From Novosphingobium sp. Chol11 (GTDB lineage: Bacteria; Pseudomonadota; Alphaproteobacteria; Sphingomonadales; Sphingomonadaceae): a DNA stretch of 64,000 nt. The notes below the pieces were generated by a model that saw only the letters and a list, made by a program, of their open reading frames with translations, made no database searches and was not told the DNA's origin. The stretch's first letter is position 1; every line of letters starts with the position of its first letter. The stretch covers positions 88,524-152,523 of the forward strand of contig NZ_OBMU01000003.1 in the NCBI RefSeq assembly GCF_900218065.1. The letters run 5' to 3'. Shown here in pieces: positions 35,167-43,173 of the stretch. The position numbers and the translations under genes are program-made.

Positions 35167-36123
35167 ATGCCGATGAATCGCCGCGACCTCCTCAAATCCT
35201 CTGCTTTGTTGATGCTGGGGGCGGGCGTGCCGGCGATGGCGCGCCGCAAATCCGCCTCATTGCTTGGGAAGGATGGGGCGGGGGTCCAGCTTTATATGTT
35301 CGATCCTGACCTCAACCGCGACTTCGACGGCGCGCTCGCCAGCATCGCGGCGACAGGCGTCCGGTCGGTGGAGCTTGCGTCGCTGCACCGTCGCTCCGCC
35401 ACTGAATTCCGGGCTGCACTGGACAAAGCGGGCCTTGTCTGCCCGAGCGCTCATGTCGCCGCTTCGTCGACGGTGCCGGGCGCAAGCGGGCTCAACTTCG
35501 ATGATCTCGACAAGCTTGTGGACCAGCTCAATATTTTGGGTTCACGCAACGCCGTGTTGCCGCTTTTCCAGTTCCCCAAGGACCCGATCTGGGGTCCGCC
35601 GATCTCCTTCATGTCGCTGATGAAGCCCGGCGGAGCGCCCATTACGGCCGACCGTTATGAGCGCATGGCCGACTTCCTCAATGAGAAGGGCGCGGTGCTC
35701 AAGAAACACGGTATCCGCATCGGTTATCACAATCATAATGGCGAGCTGGCGCCACTGGGGAACAAGACGGGTTTGCAGATCCTGCTTGAACGAACAGACC
35801 CGAGCATCGTCGATTTCGAGCTGGATGCCGGATGGCTGGCGGCGGGCGGGCACGACACCGCCGCCTGGCTCGAGCGCTATCGCGGCCGCTTCACCCAGAT
35901 GCATGTGAAGGACATCGCGGCGGGTACGCAGATCAATTATCATATGCAGCAGAAGCCGACGGAGGTCGGGTCGGGCATAATGAACTGGCCCGCAATCCTG
36001 AAGGCGGCGCGAGGTGCGGGCGTGCGCAATTTCTTCGTTGAACAGGAGCCGCCTTTCACCGGGGCGCGCATCGACTCTCTCAAGAAGAGCCTTTCCTATC
36101 TTCGCAAGCTGGAGACCGCATGA
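35167..36123 (+). CDS. Tat-exported sugar phosphate isomerase/epimerase-like TIM-barrel protein
   Basis: A 318-residue protein with a twin-arginine signal (NRRDLLKSSALLMLGAGVPAMA) and an AP-endonuclease-2/xylose-isomerase-like barrel. Probable metal-binding residues lie in VRSVELASLH, GYHNHNGELAP, VDFELDAGWLAAGGHD, QMHVKDI and FVEQEPP. Export indicates it acts on free sugars or glycosides in the periplasm, not on phosphates. Related exported proteins are associated with 3-keto-glycoside metabolism, which is a possibility here and not shown. It overlaps the FG-GAP gene by four bases. A second ATG at 35173 is an alternative start. Confidence 0.87.
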   Translation: MPMNRRDLLKSSALLMLGAGVPAMARRKSASLLGKDGAGVQLYMFDPDLNRDFDGALASIAATGVRSVELASLHRRSATEFRAALDKAGLVCPSAHVAASSTVPGASGLNFDDLDKLVDQLNILGSRNAVLPLFQFPKDPIWGPPISFMSLMKPGGAPITADRYERMADFLNEKGAVLKKHGIRIGYHNHNGELAPLGNKTGLQILLERTDPSIVDFELDAGWLAAGGHDTAAWLERYRGRFTQMHVKDIAAGTQINYHMQQKPTEVGSGIMNWPAILKAARGAGVRNFFVEQEPPFTGARIDSLKKSLSYLRKLETA

Positions 36124-37373
36124 TGAACCGTCGCCTGATGAGCCGCACGGCGATCTTCGCTTTTCTGATGGCAGGCGCGATGCCCGGGCAGGCGCAGAAC
36201 GAAGCCGCGTCGACACTGATGTTCGACGACGTGACGGACACGCATGTCCCCGTTTCCAAATATCTCCACGCCCTGGATGTCGCGCTGGTTGACGTGGACG
36301 GTGATGGCGATCTGGACGCAGTGCTGGCCGTCGAAATGGGCCCGAACCGGCTCTACATCAATGACGGGCAGGGGCGCTTCACCTGGAAACAGGGCGCGCT
36401 TGGCACCAAGGCGCATGATAGCGAACATGTGCTGTCGGCCGACTTCAACCGCGATGGCTTTCCCGACCTGATCTTCGTTGCCGAGGAGGATCATGCGCAC
36501 CAACTGTTCCTCGGCGGGCCGGGGGGTGTGTTTACCGAAGCGTCGGACCGGTTGCCGAAGATGAGCGAAGGCAATGGGCTGGCGGTCGGCGACGTCAATG
36601 GCGATGGCCTGCCCGACATCGCCATCGGCAATTCGGCGGAGGACCGCCCCGGCAAACCGCGCGCTTCGGGACAGAATTTCCTGTGGCTCAACGATCCCAA
36701 ACAGCCCGGCACCTTCATCGACGCCACGGCAACTCATCTGCCCGCTTATGAGGATGATACACAGGATATCGCGCTGGTCGACGTCGATGGCGACGGCGAT
36801 CTCGACATGGTGGTCGCTAATGAAAGCCCGCCGAACCGGCTGCTGCTGAACGATGGCAAAGGGCATTTTCGCGAGTCGTCGAAGGGCCTCCAGTTGCTGA
36901 CGCCGATGGAGACGCGCGAAGTGCATGTGTTCGACGCCAATGCTGACGGGCGGCCCGACATCCTGTTCCTGAACCTGACCAGCAACAACAAGAAATGGGA
37001 CAAGGATCCCCAGGCGCGGTTGCTGATCAACAAGGGGCGGGGCAAGTTCCGCGACGAAACCAAGACGCGCCTGCCTGCCAATCGTTTTTCCAGTTGGGGC
37101 GGGATGGTGATGGACTTCAACCATGACGGCCATCCTGACCTGATCGTCGGGGCGATCGACGTGCCGGGCTTCAAGCCATTGCAACTGCGTGCCTATGCCA
37201 ATGACGGCAAGGGCCGCTTCAGCGATGTGACGGCGACCATCATGCCCGCCACCGCCGTGGGGCGCAGCTGGAGCATGGCGAAAGGCGACGTCAACGGAGA
37301 CGGCGTGGAAGACCTTTTCGTCGGCACCTGGGGTACGCAGGCCCGCCTGCTGCTGGGGAAGAAGGCCAAATAG
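36120..37373 (+). CDS. exported FG-GAP/VCBS-repeat protein
   Basis: A 417-residue exported protein with signal peptide (TAIFAFLMAGAMPGQAQ). It is a seven-bladed-propeller-like array of calcium-binding repeats of type D-x-[DN]-x-D-G-x-x-D: DVDGDGDLDAVLA, DFNRDGFPDLIF, DVNGDGLPDIAIG, DVDGDGDLDMVVA, DANADGRPDILF, DFNHDGHPDLIVG and DVNGDGVEDLFVG. Such proteins bind ligands or scaffold surface enzymes; no catalytic site is visible. It is translationally coupled (ATGA) to the Tat-exported isomerase-like gene. The long antisense frame across this gene is a shadow of the repeats. Confidence 0.9.
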   Translation: MMNRRLMSRTAIFAFLMAGAMPGQAQNEAASTLMFDDVTDTHVPVSKYLHALDVALVDVDGDGDLDAVLAVEMGPNRLYINDGQGRFTWKQGALGTKAHDSEHVLSADFNRDGFPDLIFVAEEDHAHQLFLGGPGGVFTEASDRLPKMSEGNGLAVGDVNGDGLPDIAIGNSAEDRPGKPRASGQNFLWLNDPKQPGTFIDATATHLPAYEDDTQDIALVDVDGDGDLDMVVANESPPNRLLLNDGKGHFRESSKGLQLLTPMETREVHVFDANADGRPDILFLNLTSNNKKWDKDPQARLLINKGRGKFRDETKTRLPANRFSSWGGMVMDFNHDGHPDLIVGAIDVPGFKPLQLRAYANDGKGRFSDVTATIMPATAVGRSWSMAKGDVNGDGVEDLFVGTWGTQARLLLGKKAK

Positions 37374-37389
37374 TTCGACGACAATAGCA

Positions 37390-37404
37390 TTCCGCCAGAT
37401 GGAA
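37390..37404. promoter_or_regulatory. dyad TTCC-N7-GGAA upstream of glycerate kinase 1
   Basis: TTCCGCCAGATGGAA lies in the 115-base gap before the first glycerate kinase gene; the flanking A/T extends the arms to ATTCC/GGAAT. It matches dyads at 42999, 43039 and 51876 and the variant pair near 59 kb. Confidence 0.5.
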
Positions 37405-37488
37405 TTGTCCTTTTCACGCAAGTTGCGATTTGCAGCTTCCACCTCCGCTTTGTAAGCCAAAGACATAGCGGCGGGCGAGGAACGGACA

Positions 37489-38775
37489 TTGACGGAAGGC
37501 GACAGGGTGAAAGCGGCGCGGATTGCGCTGGCGCGGGAGATGTTCGACGTCGCCCTGACAACGGTATCGGCCGAGCGCTGTTTGCCATCGCATCTGCCGC
37601 CCCCTCCGGAAGGACGGCGGCTGGTACTGGCAGTGGGGAAGGCCGGAGCGGCGATGGCCAGCGTGGCGTTGCGCCATTCGCCGCCGGGTACGCAGGCGAT
37701 CGTTCTTATTCCTTATGATCACGGACTGCCGCCAGGTACTTTGCCGGCCGATGCGCTGGTCATCGAGGCGGGGCACCCCTTGCCCGACCAGCATGGCCTG
37801 CACGCGGCGCAGATGATCCAGGAAGCCGTGCGCGACCTTGGCGAACAGGATCAGTTGCTGGCGTTGATATCCGGCGGCGGGTCGGCTCTGCTGGCGCTGC
37901 CGGTCGATGGCGTATCGCTGGATGACAAGCGCCGCGTGACACGGGAATTGCTGCTATGCGGGGCGACCATATCGCAGATCAATTGCGTGCGCACGCACTT
38001 GTCGCAGGTCAAGGGCGGCCGTCTCGCCGCGCTGGCGCACCCGGCGGAGGTCGTCACCCTCGCCTTCTCTGATGTACCGGGGGATGATCCCGCGCTGATC
38101 GCGTCGGGCCCGACCGTGGCGGATCGCACGACGCTGGAGGATGCGCGCCGGGTGATCGAGCGTTATCGCATAACGGTCCCCGACAATGTGATGGCTGTGC
38201 TGAACGATGACCGGCATGCGACGCCGCGTCCCGGATCGCCTGAACTTGCGCGCGCGGACACGCGGATCGTCGCGCGCAACCGCATGGCGCTGGAAGCTGC
38301 GGGGGAGGTGGCAGCGGCGGCGGGATATAGGCCCGTCTATCTGGGTGATGATCTGGAAGGGGATGCGACCGAACTCGGCATCGTTCACGCTGCGCTGGCC
38401 CTGCATCATCAGCGCAAGGGCGGGCGCTGGGCGCTGCTGTCGGGAGGAGAGACAACGGTGCTGGTCGGCAACCCGTCGGGCAGGGGCGGGCGCAACAGCG
38501 AGTATATGTTGAGTCTTGCCATGTCGCTGGACGCCGCGCCGGGGATTTCCGCGCTGGCGTGCGACACGGATGGCATCGATGGCGTGGGCGGACATGCTGG
38601 AGCGATCGCTGACGAAAGCACGCTGGCGCGGGCCAGAGCGGCCGGCCTGTCAGCGAGCGGAATGCTGCGCGAGAATAACAGCTTCGGTTTCTTCGAGGCG
38701 TTGGGGGATCTGCTGTTCACCGGCCCGACCCGCACCAACGTCAACGACTTTCGCGCGATCCTGATCGACGGCTAA
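37489..38775 (+). CDS. glycerate kinase, MOFRL type (first copy)
   Basis: A 428-residue glycerate 2-kinase-like enzyme (DUF4147 plus MOFRL domains). The N-terminal domain shows VLAVGKAGAAMA, ALVIEAGHPLPDQHG, LALISGGGSALLALPVDGVSL and ISQINCVRTHLSQVKGGRLA. The C-terminal MOFRL region shows WALLSGGETTVLVG, GRGGRNSEYMLSLAM, DTDGIDGVGGHAGA and DLLFTGPTRTNVNDFRAIL. It would phosphorylate D-glycerate to 2-phosphoglycerate; the family was long misnamed hydroxypyruvate reductase. The start is probably TTG 37489 with GAGG eight bases upstream, or GTG 37507. A second copy lies at 44849-46165. It converges with the GntR gene, overlapping by four bases. Confidence 0.9.
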   Translation: MTEGDRVKAARIALAREMFDVALTTVSAERCLPSHLPPPPEGRRLVLAVGKAGAAMASVALRHSPPGTQAIVLIPYDHGLPPGTLPADALVIEAGHPLPDQHGLHAAQMIQEAVRDLGEQDQLLALISGGGSALLALPVDGVSLDDKRRVTRELLLCGATISQINCVRTHLSQVKGGRLAALAHPAEVVTLAFSDVPGDDPALIASGPTVADRTTLEDARRVIERYRITVPDNVMAVLNDDRHATPRPGSPELARADTRIVARNRMALEAAGEVAAAAGYRPVYLGDDLEGDATELGIVHAALALHHQRKGGRWALLSGGETTVLVGNPSGRGGRNSEYMLSLAMSLDAAPGISALACDTDGIDGVGGHAGAIADESTLARARAAGLSASGMLRENNSFGFFEALGDLLFTGPTRTNVNDFRAILIDG

Positions 38776-39503
38776 GCATCCGGGATCGTCCCCTGCAGCT
38801 TCCACGCGGCGCCGATCGCAAAATGGCTGAGGATCAAATCGTCAGCCATGGACGCGTCGCCAGCGCGGACGGCCTCATAGATTTTGCGGTGATGATCGAC
38901 CAGATAATCCCGCGCTTTCGGGCTGTCCGCGATGCGCCTGCGCCGTTCGACATGCGACCGTTCCAGCAGATGCGTGATCGTGCCATAAACAGTCGTCAAA
39001 GCGGGGGAATGTGCGGCGGCGACAAGTTGGGTGTGAAAATGAAGGTCGGCATGCCCCCCGCTCGACACATCGTCGATGGTCGCTTCTATCTCCTCCAGCG
39101 CTGCTTCGAGGTTGCGCTGGTCTTCAGGCGTCGCCCGGGTGCAGGCAAGGCGCAGCGCCTGCCGTTCCAGTGCGATGCGGACCTCGACAATGTCGTCGAT
39201 GATCGCGGGTTGCTGCGCCAGCGCAAGCGAGAAGAACTCCCCCAAGACCGCTGCATCGGGGATGCGCACGGTGCTGGCGCGTCCGTGGCGCGTTTCCAGC
39301 ACGCCGATCATCTCCATCGCGCGGACGGCTTCGCGCACGGCGGGACGGCTTACCCCCAGGCTCAACGCCAGTTCCCGTTCGCTCGGCAGGCGGTGCCCTG
39401 TCTCCACGCCGCCATTCACCAGCAGGTCGCGCAGGTGCGCCAGCACCCGGCGATATCCTGAAGTCTCCGGTTCTGTGGGGACGGCGGCGCACTCGATGGT
39501 CAT
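38772..39503 (-). CDS. GntR-family regulator, FadR subfamily
   Basis: A 243-residue transcription factor. The N-terminal winged helix (YRRVLAHLRDLLVNGG....LPSERELALSLGVSRPAVREAVRAMEMIGVLETRHGRAS) is textbook GntR. The C-terminal all-helical FCD domain (about 90-230) contains His and Asp residues that usually bind a metal and a carboxylate effector. It is divergent from the second PD40 gene and convergent with glycerate kinase 1. It is the natural candidate for the TGGTATTACCA site at 33778 and could sense a sugar acid. Targets are inferred from location only. Confidence 0.92.
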   Translation of the reverse strand: MTIECAAVPTEPETSGYRRVLAHLRDLLVNGGVETGHRLPSERELALSLGVSRPAVREAVRAMEMIGVLETRHGRASTVRIPDAAVLGEFFSLALAQQPAIIDDIVEVRIALERQALRLACTRATPEDQRNLEAALEEIEATIDDVSSGGHADLHFHTQLVAAAHSPALTTVYGTITHLLERSHVERRRRIADSPKARDYLVDHHRKIYEAVRAGDASMADDLILSHFAIGAAWKLQGTIPDA

Positions 39504-39636
39504 GCATTGGCTTTACCGCCCGCAGCGTTTCCTGACCAGCGGTTAGTCGCGCTGTCCATATGGTGAAACATCCATGACATCGGCTTGACTTGCAGCAGCC
39601 GCCAAGCTGCTTGCGCAAGGCTAAGGAGAAAGATCA

Positions 39637-40704
39637 ATGAAGGCAAAGCATGTACTGGCCGCCGCGCTCTTTGCGGCAGTGCCCTTGTCCGCACTCACCG
39701 CGCAGACCTTTACACGCGGCGAGGCCGTGCCCGCGACGATGCCGCTAGGAAACAAGCCGGGCAATCCCATTCAAGACATGCCGCCCGGGCAGCGGCTGAT
39801 CTCCGCCTTTGGAGAAAGGCCCGTGTTCTCGACCAAGGGGGACAAGCTGGCGTTCATCGGCAAATCCTATGGCGACGCTTATGAATATGACATGGCGACC
39901 GGCCGCACGCGCAACTTGACCAGCCACTCGCCCAGCGAGGGCTATTTGCGGGTGCATTATCTCCCTGACAGCAGCTACCTTCTGCTTGGCCCCCGTATTC
40001 TGGGAAAGACGCGGGAAGAAACCCGGCATGGCCGCATCGAACTGTTCTGGATGGACGCTCAGGCGATGAGTGCGCCTGTTCCGTTGGGCATCACCGTGTT
40101 CGAAGGGATAGCGGTCAGCCCGCGCAGCAACATGATCGCGTGGAGCCAGGTGAAAGCGGCAGCTGGCGGCAAGCCGGCATCCACGACCATCTACACCGGT
40201 CGCGTTGCCGTCAACGGGCAGTCGGCAAAGCTTGAAAACGTGCGGGAAATCGTGACGACCACCGAATGCTTTGTTGAGGCACAGGACTTCTTGCCGGGCG
40301 ACAAAGGCCTGACGATGCCTTGCTACGGTTTCGGCAAAGGGCCGACGGGTGTCGAGACGAAAGTTCTTTCGGTCGATTTCGCTACCAGGAAGATCACAGA
40401 ATATCCCACGCCTTCTACCCTCTATGGCGAAGTTGAGGGGATTTTCCCTGATGGAAAGCGAACCTTCGTCGAATGTGCGCAGGACCGTTCGAAGGGCATG
40501 GATCTGTGCATATTGGACCTTGATCCTAAGAAGCCGCGCTACACGCGCATGACCAACATAGTGCAATATGGCGGCTGGAAGTACGGCAATCCCGTCGTGC
40601 GGCCGGACGGCCGGATGGTCGCGGCGCAGGTGGGGTCGGCGGATGTGATCGACGCAGGGGTCGGTCAAGGCATCGTCTTGATGGACCTCGCTCCGAATTT
40701 CTGA
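39637..40704 (+). CDS. exported TolB-like PD40 beta-propeller protein (paralogue 2)
   Basis: A 355-residue exported protein; the signal peptide (LAAALFAAVPLSALTAQ) is preceded by a strong AAGGAG. Propeller-like repeats include RPVFSTKGDKLAFIGKSYGDAYEYDMATGRTRNLTSH, YLPDSSYLLLG, ELFWMDAQ and VVRPDGRMVAAQVG. It is paralogous to 31075-32235, with the same order of motifs. A pair of Cys in VECAQDRSKGMDLCILD may form a disulfide. It stands alone between the divergent GntR gene and a strong bidirectional hairpin. Probably periplasmic and induced with the sugar island; function unknown. Confidence 0.78.
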   Translation: MKAKHVLAAALFAAVPLSALTAQTFTRGEAVPATMPLGNKPGNPIQDMPPGQRLISAFGERPVFSTKGDKLAFIGKSYGDAYEYDMATGRTRNLTSHSPSEGYLRVHYLPDSSYLLLGPRILGKTREETRHGRIELFWMDAQAMSAPVPLGITVFEGIAVSPRSNMIAWSQVKAAAGGKPASTTIYTGRVAVNGQSAKLENVREIVTTTECFVEAQDFLPGDKGLTMPCYGFGKGPTGVETKVLSVDFATRKITEYPTPSTLYGEVEGIFPDGKRTFVECAQDRSKGMDLCILDLDPKKPRYTRMTNIVQYGGWKYGNPVVRPDGRMVAAQVGSADVIDAGVGQGIVLMDLAPNF

Positions 40705-40714
40705 TCCGTATTGG

Positions 40715-40748
40715 GCGGGGGAGAGGCGGTCAGCCGCCGCTCCCCCGC
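40715..40748. terminator. strong bidirectional terminator hairpin
   Basis: A 15-bp stem with a single A-G mismatch (GCGGGGGAG-a-GGCGG / CCGCC-g-CTCCCCCGC) and a TCAG loop fills the gap between the convergent PD40 and GHL6-like genes. No long T-run follows on either strand, as is common in GC-rich Alphaproteobacteria. Confidence 0.8.
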
Positions 40749-40756
40749 TTGTCCTT

Positions 40757-42913
40757 TCAGATCATTGTGAGTTGCACCGCCTCGAACGTATCGACCGGCG
40801 GCAGATCGAACCACAGATGATCGCGGTCCCCCGCACGCTGCTTGCCCTTGACCGCCTTGCCAGCCACCAGCATCCGGGCTGTGCCGCCTACAAGACCACG
40901 AACGCCAAGCTTCAGCCCCTGGGCAATCACCGGATCGCCATAATGGGTGTTACGCTGGCCCGAATAGTTTATGACGTGGACAAGCATCTTGCCCGCAGCG
41001 GGCTGCCGCATCGCCATCATCTCGATCGGACCTGCGCCTTCCAGAAGAAGGGGCGGCGGTGGGGCGTAGCGAGCGATCAGGCTTTCGAAAAGCACGCGAT
41101 GCGCGTCGATTCCGTCACGATAATAGAGCCAGTCGGGCAGCCAAGGGATATGGACATGATGCCCCTTGCCATAAGCCATGACCAGCGCGCCCGCGTCGGC
41201 GCGCGCCGTGTCACCGGGCCGGGCGTAGGAAAATTCGGGGGGGCCGAAGCGCTGGTCCGGCGCGAACGGGATCAGGCTTGTCGCGCCGCTGCGGGGCGTC
41301 ACCGGGAAGAATGTCTCGTCGATTGGCATCCGGCCTGGGCCCATGGGAATGGCCGCCTTGCTCATGTCGAGCGACCAGCCATGGCCGTCGCGCGGTTGGC
41401 CAAAGCTGCCTACGGGGCTTGATTTCATTGCCGGAATGCTGCGCGGCTTGCCGTCCTTGCCCAGCGCGCCGGTATAGCCAGTGGCAATGATCAAGCCACC
41501 TGCTTCTACGAAAGCATCGAGCGCGGCGGCGTCACCTTCATCAAGGGTCATGATATGCGGCATGATGATGACATCATAGGCCCTGTCGCGGGTGGCCTTG
41601 GCCACTTGCATACCGTTGGTCATCCAGAATGGCAGGCGCGCATCGACTAGCGCCTGATAGGCGCCCCGCTGCGCATTGTTGCCATAGCGGGCCAGTCCCG
41701 TGCCAGCCGGCTGGAAGATCGAGCCCATATTGTAGAGCGCGATGCGTGCGCCCGGCTCCAGTCCTGCATAGTGCTGCTCATTGGCGGCATGCCAATGATA
41801 GAGGCGCGAAATCGGCGGCAGGAAACGCGGGTCATCCTGATCGCCCAGCGTCCCCATCAGATAAAGATCGAGCTTGGCTCCAGTCCCAAGTGCTTGGGCA
41901 AAGCGCAGCATGTGGTTTTGCGTGCTTTCCGTCACCTGCCGCCATGGATAATCCATATGTGCGGTCGAGGTGGCGGAAAAAGCCTTGCCTGGCGCCAGCG
42001 CCATCAAGGCTCGCGTCTGTTCACCCATGGCGTGCGGCCATTCCGGCGCCTTGCGCGAAACACGCCGCTGCACCTCTCCGCGCGCGACTACGCCGCCGAA
42101 AAAGTCCATCAGAGGCACGTTTGGACGTGCTGTCTTGATGATGTCGCGCGCTTTGGCCGAAAGTTCCGCCATGATGCGCGATTGGAACTGTTGATAGGCG
42201 CCCCAGTTCGGATCAGTCCCGTCTTCAGTCCGGGGTAGTTCCAGCTTGTACAAGTCACGGAACCGCCGCTTGCAATTGTCGCACACGCAAATGCCGTGGT
42301 CGACGCCGGAATAGTCGGTTCGGACAAAAGCCGTCATGTTGAAGAACAGGCCGTCGACATCGTGCCGCTCGACCCCTTCCTTCAAGATTTGCAGGCTGTA
42401 CTCCTGCGCCCAACCGCCATTTGGGCAGGCCTGGTAAGTCCCGGCATATTCGCGCGGAGTGCCGTCCCGGTTGCGCATGAACCAGTCGGGATGCGCGTCA
42501 AAAGCGGGCTTGGTCGCCTTGGAGAGGTCGAAGCGCCCGATATAGGCGAGACCTTCCGCATGCGCGGCGGCGACCATTTCACCCGCGAAATCGCTTTTCA
42601 TGAACGGGTTGCGATAATGGAGCGGCAGCTGAGTGGGATAAAATGCGACGATCCCGCCGATATTCGACACGATGACATTCGCACCGAAAGCGCGCGTTTC
42701 GCGGGCGATCGTCCGAGGGTCTTCCAGCGCATCGATCTCACGCAGATTAGTCTGGAGGATGCGATATTCATGCTTCCACCATTGCCGCCGATCAAAGCTG
42801 CCAACATCTGCGGCGGCCCAGCTCTGAATGGGAAGGGCGCTCGCCATCGCTGTTGCGGGCAGGGCGCGCACAAGGTCGCGGCGCGAAATCCCGCCGTTCG
42901 CTCTCAACTTCAT
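40757..42913 (-). CDS. Tat-exported GHL6-like hypothetical glycosidase (first copy)
   Basis: A 718-residue exported protein with Tat signal (SRRDLVRALPATAMASALP). A TIM-barrel-like glycosidase domain (about 40-430) contains DVDGLFFNMT and the Cys cluster CVCDNCKRRF. It is followed by a class-I-amidotransferase-like region (DVIIMPHIMTLDEGDAAALDAFVEAGGLIIATGYTG) as in beta-galactosidase trimerisation domains, then a beta-rich C-terminus. This order matches the hypothetical glycosyl hydrolase 6 (GHL6) group; activity is not characterised as far as I can tell. A paralogue lies at 49616-51820. Start 42913 is set by the Tat signal; an in-frame upstream extension has no support. Confidence 0.78.
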   Translation of the reverse strand: MKLRANGGISRRDLVRALPATAMASALPIQSWAAADVGSFDRRQWWKHEYRILQTNLREIDALEDPRTIARETRAFGANVIVSNIGGIVAFYPTQLPLHYRNPFMKSDFAGEMVAAAHAEGLAYIGRFDLSKATKPAFDAHPDWFMRNRDGTPREYAGTYQACPNGGWAQEYSLQILKEGVERHDVDGLFFNMTAFVRTDYSGVDHGICVCDNCKRRFRDLYKLELPRTEDGTDPNWGAYQQFQSRIMAELSAKARDIIKTARPNVPLMDFFGGVVARGEVQRRVSRKAPEWPHAMGEQTRALMALAPGKAFSATSTAHMDYPWRQVTESTQNHMLRFAQALGTGAKLDLYLMGTLGDQDDPRFLPPISRLYHWHAANEQHYAGLEPGARIALYNMGSIFQPAGTGLARYGNNAQRGAYQALVDARLPFWMTNGMQVAKATRDRAYDVIIMPHIMTLDEGDAAALDAFVEAGGLIIATGYTGALGKDGKPRSIPAMKSSPVGSFGQPRDGHGWSLDMSKAAIPMGPGRMPIDETFFPVTPRSGATSLIPFAPDQRFGPPEFSYARPGDTARADAGALVMAYGKGHHVHIPWLPDWLYYRDGIDAHRVLFESLIARYAPPPPLLLEGAGPIEMMAMRQPAAGKMLVHVINYSGQRNTHYGDPVIAQGLKLGVRGLVGGTARMLVAGKAVKGKQRAGDRDHLWFDLPPVDTFEAVQLTMI

Positions 42914-42998
42914 GCTCGTCACGCTCCCGATTGTTTCGAACTCCCCATGTCCATTCTGCTCCGGCAAAGCGCGATGGACAATCATCCGGCAAACTGCA

Positions 42999-43013
42999 TT
43001 CCGTCCTGTGGAA
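42999..43013. promoter_or_regulatory. dyad TTCC-N7-GGAA, site 1 of the GHL6/permease gap
   Basis: TTCCGTCCTGTGGAA lies in the 260-base divergent gap between the first GHL6-like gene and the lactate-permease-type gene. It shares GCATTCCG at its left side with the 37390 site, and a second copy starts 40 bases away. Confidence 0.5.
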
Positions 43014-43038
43014 CGCATGCCGTTCAACGGCGAATATG

Positions 43039-43053
43039 TTCCGCATCGCGGAA
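43039..43053. promoter_or_regulatory. dyad TTCC-N7-GGAA, site 2 of the GHL6/permease gap
   Basis: TTCCGCATCGCGGAA has TTCCG/CGGAA arms and lies 40 bases (about four helical turns) from the 42999 site. Two aligned sites in one divergent promoter suggest cooperative binding by one regulator. Confidence 0.55.
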
Positions 43054-43173
43054 AGACGAGTTTCGTTAGCATGCTCTCCAGCCTAGCGACCGCTGACCGA
43101 GGGTGCTGAACCCGCGAAAAGCTGCGGCGCGATGGGAGCGGAAGTTGATCGGGAAAAGGGCAACGGTGGCGCA

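Noticed and set aside
36096..37466. 456-codon minus-strand frame opposite the FG-GAP gene
   Set aside because: It is a by-product of the repetitive GC-rich codons of the sense gene. The sense strand shows a signal peptide and regular calcium-binding repeats; the antisense frame shows no family features.
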